The notes beneath the pieces are model-generated. The model made no database searches, was not told where the DNA came from, and worked only from the letters and a program-made list of their open reading frames with translations. Below, piece by piece: positions 23,701-32,225 of a stretch of DNA of 64,000 nucleotides (positions are counted from its first letter, which is position 1; the number at the start of each line of letters is the position of its first letter). A program made the translations under genes and the position numbers. The DNA comes from Ceratobasidium sp. AG-K (Eukaryota > Basidiomycota > Agaricomycetes > Cantharellales > Ceratobasidiaceae). The DNA lies in assembly GCA_037039685.1 (NCBI GenBank), contig JAWNGF010000001.1, positions 558,001-622,000 on the forward strand, in the 5' to 3' direction.

Positions 23701-24201
23701 GATTCTTTTGAATTTCTCTTCACTGAAGACATCGGCAAATTCCTTGAATTCTTCTGGTAGGTCGTCTATTGAGGCCGTTCTTGCTTGGATGGGTTCTGGC
23801 CGCCATGATATGTGCTTCGTTTTCCAATCGATGACTGGGTTTGCTTCTTCTAACCATTCCAGTCCTAGGATAAGCTTAGTTTCCCCAGTAGGCATAGCAA
23901 AGAAGATTTGTTTGAAGGTTCTTCCCTCCACGTCTAGTTCCAGCTTAGCTTTGAAACGTATTTGGTGAGAGAGTTCCTTCCCCTGGATACCAATTACTTT
24001 TCTCGGAGTGGAAAGTTCCATGAGTGGGATATTGTTGGATCGAGCCCAAGAGATGTCCAAGAAGTTCCTTGATGCTCCAGAATCGATGAGGGTTGGGATA
24101 GGTTCTGTGATTCCGGCAACGTTTGCATAAACAATGGTTGACTCATTTGTTGCTCTAAAGTACATTGTTTCCGTTGCCGGTTTTTTGGTCTCTCCACACA
24201 C
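20671..24201 (-). CDS. pol: Element A pol polyprotein (PR-RT-RNase H-IN-chromodomain)
   Basis: An open frame of about 1176 residues in the -1 frame relative to gag. In order: retropepsin LIDSGASRNF (about residues 38-47); reverse transcriptase with [31 protein letters not shown] and an intact YIDD (about 346-349); RNase H FFLETDASGVAMGAI; integrase zinc motif HHDSKIAGHQG to CETCQ (about 708-750); integrase core Asp in AFDFVVKLP, Asp in SDRGTTF and Glu in ITEKINQ; GPY-type linker GPFVVKQKIGSHAYELD; and a chromodomain EEYEVEKILDW to YRVRWKGYG (about 1055-1090). All catalytic residues are present. There is no ATG near the gag stop, so pol is probably made by frameshifting or internal initiation. 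A 1-base deletion near 20733, judged against F, G and J, ends the frame earlier than in its sisters. Confidence 0.92.
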   Translation of the reverse strand: MCGETKKPATETMYFRATNESTIVYANVAGITEPIPTLIDSGASRNFLDISWARSNNIPLMELSTPRKVIGIQGKELSHQIRFKAKLELDVEGRTFKQIFFAMPTGETKLILGLEWLEEANPVIDWKTKHISWRPEPIQARTASIDDLPEEFKEFADVFSEEKFKRIPDHRPYDCAIDFKEGAELPKPARPIPLSPAESIALREYLDEEIAAGKIRPSKSPIASPCFFVKKPINPKNPGAVRQLQLVQDLRGVNAITKDDRFPMPLMEDLLDKIKDAKIFSKIDLRMGFNNIRIREGDEWKTAFRTKEGLFEYVVMPFGLKNAPAIFQRYMNHIFHDLIDVCVIVYIDDILVFSKDRSQHTVDVRRVLKILLEENLFAKLPKCEFFVTKLTYTGLGISDLGISMEEEKVKAIKEWKEPKTVKQVQAFLGFTNFYRRFVPNFSRLAKPLTTLTRKENKWEWGNNQQEAFEALKAEISKEPTLRHPNPDKPFFLETDASGVAMGAILSQRQDDGYLHPIAFLSKSFNEAQLNYDVHDKELMAIIESLTHWRLYLEGTKDPITIYTNHRNLQFWKEARTFNRRHARWHQLLASYNFDIIYRPGILSSKPDLLSRRSDHEDTPTPEQVMISVKRFKGFVGQVNTDIIETIKEAQETDEGLAQIKQICRSRETLPKTLQHSAKDYDFKEGLLWFKGRIYVPEDKEARLAIMRVHHDSKIAGHQGQARTLELISRRYFWPGMKQSVNRYVESCETCQRTKGSKSIVPVKPLEIPKGLWEDIAFDFVVKLPKSRGSDSILVVVDRFSRMAHFIPCKESHTASDLANLFVTNVWKLHGFPKSTISDRGTTFNSRLMKAIYEKIGTSPGFSTAYHPQTDGITEKINQWMEGWLRSFVNYQQDDWADLLPIAEFSYNLQKHRVTGSSPFKIVYGREPLWNISAEESAVPEANNITEKWRKIHDEAIASMETQKLPEEEPRNEYQEGDLVWLLGKNIQTKRPSKKLDNKKHGPFVVKQKIGSHAYELDVPATMRVHPVFHIDLLSPYKEDAEFSRNQPRPPPIITEEGEEEYEVEKILDWKETKDGLFYRVRWKGYGSEEDTEQRVEDFGHLSKIIKDLLRRHPEAPTPSNYAPGKIKGRRGEMGSITCKTCYYSKKHSQLYALNLFALYNACCHPLHHCQQPHPRP

Positions 24202-24203
24202 AG

Positions 24204-26204
24204 TTAGAGGGAGACCCCTTCTTTTCCCGAGTCTTCCATAATTGTTGCTTCCCTTCCTTTAACGCTGGGTTCCGTCGTTATCCATTCCTTGGACGGGCAT
24301 TTGAATGAATGGTGTCCTTCCTGTCCGCACTTCAAGCAGCGGTTGCTTGCTATCCTTGCTTTGTATACTTCGTCGGGTAGCCGCTTTGTAGAGGATTGTC
24401 CACTAGCGGTTGGTTGGGCTGCTTTCTTCCCTGTAGAGGTCTTGATTTGTTGCAATTTCTGGTCAATAGAGATTGCGATTGAGATCCACCTGTCAAGGGA
24501 AAGTTCTCGTTCTGTCCCATCTTCATTGATCAGGGTTAGTTCGAAACGAGCTAGTTCGGTTTTGACTTCAGACTTCAATCCTTCCTTGAATTGGTTGATC
24601 AGAGCTTCCTGTCCCCAGTTTACGTCTACCAGAAGGTATCGGAATTCCGAAGCGTAGTTTGCTACCGAGTTGGTCTGTTTGCATTTTCGGATGTCCGATT
24701 TGGCTTTAGCTTTTTTGTTAGGGTCGCTGAACTGTTCCATGAAGTGTGCTTTGAAACTTTCCCATGAGGTGAGATTTTGGTTGTTTCCTCCTTGGTTAAG
24801 TGATCGTAAGAGTACTTGTGCCCAGTGAGTGGCGGCTTTGTTCTCGGATTTGAAGTTTGCTAGAGCTTCGCGGATCCTTTCTTCGCTGGAAGTGTATTGA
24901 TCGCCTAGACGTACAAAGTAGCTCTCCATTTGTGTGATGAACATTTCGGCACCTTCTCCTTTCTTTCCGTCGAAGGCTTCTGGGCGAGTCACCTTGGGAC
25001 GACGTGAACTGCTACCAATGTTTGGGTTCTCGGTCAGTCATTGGATTCTTAATTCTAATTCGTCGATCCTGGTAGATTCCACGTCTGGATGTGGTGGAGA
25101 ATTCGATTGCCTGGACGGGATCCCGTGCAGGGAAGTCTTGTCCATTTCTTCTTGCATATTGTTGATAGCTTCTTGAACTTCAGTGATTTTGGTAGTGAAG
25201 GAGGTTCCTTCCTGTCGTAAGGTCTCTAGTCCTTGAGTTACTGCCTTGTTCCACTCGAGTTGTCCTTGTCTGGTAGTGTTGAGTTCTTCGCGTACATTGT
25301 TCACTAGTCCTTGAGTGTTGGCAACCTCATTTTGAAGGCGGGTTACGTCTTGTCCGACTAGAAAGGAATTGTGTTCGCCATTTCTTGCCGAGTTCAGAAT
25401 GTCTGTTAAGGTGCCTTGTAGGGTGTTGATGGAGTCGTTAAAGATTTGCTGGTTGTTTGCTAGGACCTGTGTGGCTTGTTCTAGGCCGCTAAGCCTTCGA
25501 TCTATAGTGACTCTCATTCCGTCTATAACCCTAAGTGTGGCGTTGTGTCTTCCTTCTAGGAGGTCGTCCAGGTCGTCTAAATTACTGATTACAGTCCTGC
25601 TGCTAGAGCTGGAACTTGAGCTTGAGCTTCCCGGATCACCGGCGCTTTGTGGTACCAAGGCCAATTGCCCGGAGTAACCCTGTGGGACATAAGGTGGCGC
25701 TGGAATCGCTGGTGTGACTGGCTGGGAAGCCAGTGGGATAGGTCCTGCGTTGGTGATGGTTCCTCCAATTTGAGGGACTGTAGGGACATTGGGAATGTGT
25801 GGTGTAGGAGGAGGTCTAATGGGAACAAGCGACATGCCCCCATGGGCTTCAGGCTGGGGAGAAAAGAACTGCCTCCTAGTCCCTAGTGGCCACAAGGGAC
25901 GTGATGGCCCTGGACTTCCAGTTGAAATGCGAATCACAGCTGGAGTGGGGTCATTTGTGAGATCTCCTGGTTCTCTATTTGTGATGGTGGGTTCTTCTTC
26001 TTGTACAATTGTCATGTCAGAGGTGCCGAAAGCTCCCGGCATTGAAGATTGGCTCTGGGAGCGTGATCGGGCAGGACCTCCCGCTTGAGTTTGTGCGATG
26101 TCTTGTTTGTTTAATGATCCTGTGGGCCTTGCTGCCCGACTGGGTCCTCTTCTTGTTGATATAGTGGATGAGGGACGTGACCCTCCATCTTCTTGAATAG
26201 ACAT
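24204..26204 (-). CDS. gag: Element A gag, one in-frame TGA
   Basis: ATG at 26204 (MSIQEDGGSRPSS) to TAA at 24204, about 666 codons. The N-terminal third is Pro/Ser-rich and low complexity. The middle is helical (LEQATQVLANNQQIFNDSIN). The capsid-like core begins at VTRPEAFDGKKGEGAEMFIT and contains HFMEQFSDPNKKAKAKSDIR. A CX2CX4HX4C zinc knuckle (CLKCGQEGHHSFKC) lies near the C-terminus, before GKEGVSL and the stop. A TGA at 25038-25040 interrupts the frame where sister element F encodes Arg (RLQRLTEN), consistent with CGA to TGA. Without it this gag would be full length. Confidence 0.88.
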
Positions 26205-26219
26205 GCTTGTATGTTGTTA

Positions 26220-26231
26220 AGCTTGTTTTGT
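26220..26231 (-). promoter_or_regulatory. Candidate self-primer binding site, element A
   Basis: The minus strand reads TT then ACAAAACAAGCT directly after the 5' LTR. The 12 bases are the exact complement of AGCTTGTTTTGT at 26406-26395 inside the LTR, about 33 nt downstream of the TATA box, where the element RNA is expected to start. Confidence 0.7.
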
Positions 26232-26233
26232 AA

Positions 26234-26688
26234 TGTCGTAAGCTTCTTCTTGATGACTATGAGACAAGCCGCGATGGAGAGTGGACAGCACTAAGACCTT
26301 AGTGACCTCTTGAACCGTAACGCACTTAAGCGTCTGTAGGCTCTTGAGGGTAGGGGTGGTTCAAAGTGTCACTCAAAGGGGATGTTTTGACGAGACAAAA
26401 CAAGCTGGGGTTACCAGGCTTGTTGGTCCTCTATATATATTCAAGAAGTGGCCGAGTCATACAAGGCGCAGCCACAAGAGTCATACAGTCTACCAGTCAG
26501 GAGTGTCCATGTGAGTCATGCTGTATGAACAGACATGACTCGTACAAAGCACAGCCGCGTTACACAATGTAACAGAATAACCACAAGAAGGTGGCAACGC
26601 GGCAAACAGAAACGGAACACAACACAAAAGAAGGGAACAGGCGGGCGAGACAACAGTGGAGTCCGATGGAGTGAGCTGGCTCACAACA
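26234..26688 (-). repeat. Element A 5' LTR with promoter
   Basis: 455 bp, partner of 19463-19917. On the minus strand a TATATATA box (about 26440-26431) precedes the predicted transcript start at about 26406 (AGCTTGTTTTGT). A perfect 7 bp stem TGTTTTG/CAAAACA lies at the predicted RNA 5' end. Confidence 0.92.
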
Positions 26689-27122
26689 GCCGCAATGGAG
26701 AATGGACAGCACTAAGACCTAAGAGACCTCTTGAATTGCACCACACTTAAGTGGCTGTAGACTCTTAAGGGTAGGGGTGGTTCAAAGTGTCACTCAAAGG
26801 GGATGTTTTGACAAGACAAAACAAGCTGGGGTTACCAGGCTTGTTGGTCCTCTATATATATTCAAGAAGCAACCAAGTCATACAAGGCGTAGCCACACAA
26901 GTCATACATACAAGCCAATCAGGAGTGTCCAAGTGAGTCATGCTGCGCAGGCAGTCATGACTCATACAAAGCACAGCCGCGTTACACAATGTAACAGAAT
27001 AACCACAAGGAGGTGGCAACACAGCGCAGGAAAAGACAAACAACACATAAACAAAACAACAAACACAAGGACAGACAAGCAAGACACAGAACAAGCCTTA
27101 TGGAGTGGGCTGGCTCACAACA
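26689..27122 (-). repeat. 5'-truncated family-A LTR
   Basis: Starts inside an LTR (GCCGCAATGGAG, about position 36 of the consensus) directly against element A and ends in the usual CTCACAACA. Its sequence is closer to the LTR of element C than to that of A. The right flank is the protease region of element K, so an LTR or element once inserted there. Confidence 0.85.
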
Positions 27123-27675
27123 TCCATCACTTTGTCCTCTGAAAATCCATCTGCATATTTGCAAAATTCAATTCAAATGTCCTGAAAGGAAAAGCTCTCA
27201 TCATCTGGTACACTTGGGATGCCTTCAAGAGGAGCAAATGCATTATCCACACCTCCAAGGTCTTCTAGGATGTCTTCAAGGTGGTTTGAATTCCCACTGA
27301 TGTTTCCCAGGATAAAGTTTCTGTGTGACTACCTATGCTAAATTTAAATGTACTTTCAGAATCTACCAAGCCAGAACTAATATCTTGTCCATCAATGACT
27401 TTGAGTTGTTTAGGTTTTTGCTTATTTGTAATGGGTATAGACTATTTGTCAATTAGGTCTTTGTTAATGAAGCACAATGAGGTACCTGAATCAATCTTTG
27501 CCCAGCCATAGAATGGTTTCATATGGGTGGTACTTTTCTTGGTAGGAGTGCTACAAATAGGATTGGCAGAAATGTACATATTGAGGGGAGAAACATTATT
27601 TACAGAATAGATCTCCAATACATTGTCCATATTTGTATGTTCTACAAGTGAATTAGGGCTCCTGCTACTATTCAC
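27123..27675 (-). pseudogene. pol: Element K protease region (pol N-terminus)
   Basis: The minus-strand frame contains WAKIDSGTSLCFINKDLIDK, a retropepsin active site (DSG), and continues past a stop near 27442 into KQLKVIDGQDISSGLVDSES. Reverse transcriptase and everything after it are absent. Confidence 0.7.
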
Positions 27676-28962
27676 TCAACCTTGTTGTCCAAATTGGAGC
27701 TCAGTTCAGCACCTTGACTGGAAAGAGGTTTTGATGGGCATTGGTTGGCATAATGGCCTTTCCTGCCACAAGTATCACAAACAATTGGCTTTTTTTCCTT
27801 TTCCAGCACCATCCAATTCCATGGGAGCTGGTCCCTTGTTTTCAGGTCTAGGGGTGAAGGTAGGGTTTGGCACTGCTGGGTGATTATCCTTTTTAATATT
27901 TTTAAAGGTGCTTTCCCCAATTGTACCATTGTTCCACTTGACTGTTGGAATCATATGACCCTTGGCATTTTGCACAATTGATTTGATAGTGCCTTTCTGG
28001 GCTCTACCATCTGTCCCTAGCATGTATACATTATCCCCAATGGTGAGTTTATCTCTAGGGCCTACCCCCAGAGCTCCTGATGACAAAGCAGTAACAGCTT
28101 TAGAACCAGAGGAGGTCCCAGTGTGGCCTTTGGTGGTTGAGGACTTATTCTGTGCATCAAATTGTGCTAGGCACTGGTCTATCCTTAGAGCTTTCTCAGC
28201 TAGTTCTTGCAATCCTAGATCAATGCAACTGTGATCAAATTCTTGCACCAACAGATGCTCTTTGATTTTGAGAGACAGGCCATCATAGAAGAAATTGTGC
28301 AGTGACACTTCATTGTATTCCAAATGTTGGGAATATGTCTGGAAGTCCTTGAAGTATTCTTGGACAGATTTTGTTTGCTTACAGGACCTGAATTTGGCCC
28401 TATAATTTTCTGTCTTGTTTTGGAGATTCCAGTGGGCATTGAATTGTACCCAGAAGGCATTGATGTCATGTAACCAATCTACTGGGTTATTAACACAATG
28501 TCTTCCTCTTGGTTGGGTTCTAGCCTTTTGTGCACTTTGCCTTCTAGGCAAGAAATCATATAAGCGATTTGCTTGTCCACCATCAAGCAAGGGGATGTAA
28601 CCCTGATGTAATGGGATATGGCCACTGTGAAAGAGGTAGCCAAACTTTTGTCCACACCATCAAATTTGGAAGTTCCTTCTGTTTCCACCAGCCATTCTAG
28701 CAAGTGTGGCATTAATCTGGACATTTACAGCATCTAATGCAGTGATACTGTTGTCATGATTGTTGAGGGTGACATTTGCTGTTGCTAGGTCCTGCATGTT
28801 GGTATTTCTTTGGGTAACAGCTGGAGCCAGATTGTTGTTTATGGACTCAAGTAATCCTTTTATTGATTGCAAGCAGGTAAAGATATCTTTTGGATCAGTG
28901 GGGATTATGAGTTGGGAAAGGTTGACTTGCTGCAGTTGAGGGGCTGCAGGTGAATTGGACAT
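27672..28962 (-). pseudogene. gag: Element K gag, frameshifted
   Basis: Begins MSNSPAAPQLQQVNLSQLII at 28962. The frame changes at about 28690 and again near 28520. The capsid core has TSKFDGVDKSLATSFTVAIS and FWVQFNAHWNLQNKTENYRA, then KFRSCKQTKSVQEYFKDFQ. A zinc knuckle CDTCGRKGHYANQC (CX2CX4HX4C) lies near 27770. It shares the general Ty3 gag layout with the family-A elements but little sequence. Confidence 0.72.
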
Positions 28963-29245
28963 GGTTAAGAAAAGGAACTACACAGTAGCGCTAAAGTTGA
29001 CTTCACTGGTGTCTTTGTAAAGAGAGAGGCACAGCAAAGAACCAGTGGACACAAATGGGAACACAAACCTAGAGTTTGCTTGGATGTCCACTCTTGCCTG
29101 TTTGGTTGAACAACTCCTTGGCATGAGATGTGATTTGTTTGGACCAAAGTAGTATATTTCGGCATAGAGGTAGCAGTTGGTTTCATCAACCACTTTGGTC
29201 AAAGATCTGTTCCCAAGGAGACACTTGATCTGGTACATGGGTTTG

Positions 29246-29672
29246 TGTCACAACCCTGGTCAGACCTAATGACAACAAGGGGCAATCAGGGGTTGAGGAC
29301 AGTGGTTGGGATGATGATGAAGGTCAATGAATGGCTCTTAGGCCTAAGCTAAGCAGACGCTTGAGTGGATGGGGAAAATAACAAGAGAACAAGTCTTGTG
29401 GAGGCAAGACTTGTGTCACTGGTATATATACTAACAACTGTGGCTATGTACAATAGAGAGTTGTGACAAAAAGAGAGAAAGCAAGAGTCCCAAGGAAGCA
29501 AGGGCAGGACAAAGGAGACCTGATAAGTCCAAGGAGACCAAGGAGACAATGGACCAGGCTAGGCAGGCATGTCCCACAGTTGTGGCTTACATAAAGGGCA
29601 CATACATGGACAAGGCAAGCACAACCAGACCACACACCAGAGCAACAGAAGGAAATAGAAAAGGTCATGACA
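29246..29672 (-). repeat. Element K 5' LTR (family D)
   Basis: 427 bp; plus strand begins TGTCACAACC and ends GGTCATGACA. It shares with 35629-36065 the AGGCCTAAG block, the ACAAGTCTTG/CAAGACTTGT hairpin and TATATATAC. Unlike element L, the bases just inside this LTR (CAAACCCATG on the minus strand) are not complementary to the predicted RNA start. Confidence 0.8.
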
Positions 29673-29801
29673 GTTTGGATGATGAGTGTTATGTGCTAAG
29701 CTTCTGTGTCATGCACCTAGCATAGGACTACCCATGTCAACTGATCACCAAGCCATGAACAGGCAGGATTCAGAGTATGTTTGTAGCAAGCAGGTGATTC
29801 T
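29673..29801. other. Short non-LTR segment between K and C
   Basis: 129 bases beginning GTTTGGATGATG that do not match any retroelement here. They may be host DNA that once adjoined position 19462. Confidence 0.4.
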
Positions 29802-30269
29802 TGTTGTGAGCCAGCTCTCTCCATTAGACTTGCCTTGTGTCTCACCCGTCTGCTCTCTTGTTTGTTGTTCTGCTTGTGTGTTGTTTGTCCTTTCCTATGC
29901 CGCGTTGCCATGTTCTTGTGATTGTTCTGTTACTTTGTGTAACGCAGCTGCACTTTGTACAAGTCATGTCTGCCTGCACAGCATGACTCACTTGGACGCT
30001 CCTGACTTCCTTGTATGTATGACTTGTGTGGCTGCGCCTTGTATGACTTGGTTGCTTCTTGAATATATATAGAGGACCAACAAGCCTGGTAACCCCAGCT
30101 TGTTTTGTCTTGTCAAAACATCCCCTTTGAGTGACACTTTGAACCACCCCTACCCTTAAGAGTCTACAGCCACTTAAGTGTGGTGCAATTCAAGAGGTCT
30201 CTTAGGTCTTAGTGCTGTCCATTCTCCATTGCAGCTTGTCTCATAGCCACCAAGAAGAGGCTTACAACA
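29802..30269 (+). repeat. Element C 5' LTR with promoter
   Basis: 468 bp, TGTTGTGAGC to CTTACAACA. TATATATA at 30064-30071 and the predicted RNA start segment AGCTTGTTTTGT at 30097-30108, followed by TCTTGT and CAAAACA, which completes a 7 bp stem. Confidence 0.9.
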
Positions 30270-30271
30270 TT

Positions 30272-30283
30272 ACAAAACAAGCT
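30272..30283 (+). promoter_or_regulatory. Candidate self-primer binding site, element C
   Basis: ACAAAACAAGCT, two bases after the LTR, is the perfect complement of AGCTTGTTTTGT at 30097-30108. Confidence 0.7.
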
Positions 30284-30290
30284 TCACACT

Positions 30291-32225
30291 ATGTCTACAA
30301 GTGCTTCAACACCTGTTGAACAGGGACTACAAGAGGATACAGTCTCAAGACCCGCGTCCACTACATGCATACAAAGTGGACCTAGTAGAGCCGCTGGACC
30401 AGCTTCATCACTCAGTGAAAGCCTACTTGCACATGCACAAGCAGGGGGTCCAGTTCCATCAAGAGTACCCAGCCAAAGCACAGTACCAGGAACATTTCAA
30501 CCAGAGGTATTTTTAGTCGAAGAACATTCCCAGGAAGAAGAACGGGAACCTGGCAACAAAACTTATGTACCGGAACCCGAAGTAATAACCATCACATCTG
30601 ATGGAACAACTCCTTGTCAAGGATTCGGGTTTGGCTATTTTTCTCCCCAGCCCGAGCCACACGGTGGAATCTCCCTAATTCCAATTTGTCCTCCACCTAC
30701 ACCACAAGTCCCACACATCTTGGGAACAATCACCAACATGGGCCCTATTCCTTTGTCTCTACCCAAAAGACCACGACCACTGGTAACCCTGGCAGCAGGG
30801 CCTTCTGCTGATCCACGACCCATTAGCCATAGTTCTTTTAATACACAAAGAACTGCCATCCAGAGCTTAGACAAACTAGATGACCTCCTGATCAGACGTC
30901 ATAATGCAATGCTAAGGGTTATTGAAGGACTAAGGGTTGGCCTTATACAAAGAATCACTGGACTAGAGCAAGAAGCCAGAGTACTAGCAAACAACCAAGA
31001 GATTTTCAACAATACAATCAGCGGAATACAACAATCCCTTACAGATATTCTTAATTCTGCCCAAAATGCCGAGCATAACAGCTACCTCACAGGAAGAGAG
31101 GTAGACACTGTCCAAAACAAAGTCACAAACACTCAAGGACTCGTAACAAATGTACAATGAGACCTCAACACTACACGCCAAGGCCAGCTGCAGTAGAACG
31201 AAGCAGTGACTCAAGGGATTGAGCAAGTTAGGGAGGGATTCACAACGTTGAACAAACAAGTGGCAACTATGGAACAATCCATTACCAACCTAAGGGAAGA
31301 AGTCAACAAGGCCTTTCTACATGCACCCAGCGAACAATCCGCACCAGAAGCCGAATCTACAAGAATTGAAGACCTAGAACAAAGACTCCAGCGCCTACTC
31401 AACTCCCAAGACGGAAGCCCACCCAGACAACCTAAGGTCACTAGACCAGAAGGTTTTGATGGGAAAAAAGGAGAAGGAGCAGATATGTTCATCACCCAGA
31501 TGGAAAGTTACTTTGTCAGGTTGGGTGACCAATACAGTTCTGGACAAGAATGGATTAGAGAAGCATTAGCCAATTTCAAATTGGATAACCGGTCCGCTAC
31601 ACATTGGGTGCAGGTGTTACTGCAATCTATGAACAATGGGGTTCCAGACCCAAACCTAACATCATGGGAAACATTCAAGACACACTTGATGGAGCAATTC
31701 AGTGACCCTAACAAGAAGGCCAAGGCAGAGGCCAATATCTGAAAAAGCAAGCAGATCAACTTGGCAGCCAATTATGTGACGGAATTCCGCTTTCATATGG
31801 TCAATGTGAATTGGGGGGAAGAAGCTCTTATCAACCAATTCAAGGAAGGACTCAAGCTGGAAAGCAAAACAGAATTGGCACAATTTGAACTCTCCCTTAT
31901 CAATGAGGATGGAACCAAAAGGTGCCTTAACCTTAATCAATGGATCACTCTTGCAATTTCCATTGATCAAAAATTGCAACAAATTGAGACCTCCACTGGA
32001 AAGAAAGCATCTCAATCAACCACTAGCAGACAGACCTCTATGAAGTGGTTGCCAGACAAAGTATACAAGGCAAGGATGGTGTCAAACCAATGTCTGAAGT
32101 GCGGACAAGAAGGACACCGTTCACTCAAATGCTCGTCCAAGGAGTGGATGACAACCAAACCCAATGTAAATGGAAGAGAAGCAACAATCATAGAAGAATC
32201 AGGAAAAAAAGGGGTCTCCCTCTAA
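30291..32225 (+). pseudogene. gag: Element C gag, three in-frame stops
   Basis: A single reading frame from ATG 30291 (MSTSASTPVEQG) to TAA 32225 with stops at 31158 (TGA), 31194 (TAG) and 31740 (TGA; Arg in sister F). The same blocks as in element A are present: a Pro-rich N-terminus, RPEGFDGKKGEGADMFITQM, EQFSDPNKKAKAEANI and the knuckle CLKCGQEGHRSLKC. It ends at the conserved GVSL-stop junction with pol. Confidence 0.88.

Larger units (their letters stand above)
19463..26688 (-). mobile_element. Element A: near-intact chromodomain Ty3/gypsy retrotransposon
   Basis: 7226 bp with 455 bp LTRs at 19463-19917 and 26234-26688, differing at about seven positions by eye. Transcribed leftwards: 5' LTR, primer site, gag (24204-26204), pol in the -1 frame (20671-24201), third ORF (19959-20723), polypurine tract, 3' LTR. 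Only one internal stop is seen (in gag), so this is the youngest family-A copy in the window. The 5 bases outside the two LTRs (GTTTG left, GCCGC right) do not match, so the locus has been rearranged. The right LTR abuts a truncated LTR of a sister subfamily. Confidence 0.9.
27123..29672 (-). mobile_element. Element K: truncated family-D gypsy element
   Basis: Read leftwards: 5' LTR (29246-29672), gag (28962 to about 27672) and the start of pol with a protease (27675 to 27123). The remainder of pol and the 3' LTR are missing where the truncated family-A LTR abuts. The gag is unlike that of the family-A elements. Confidence 0.8.
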
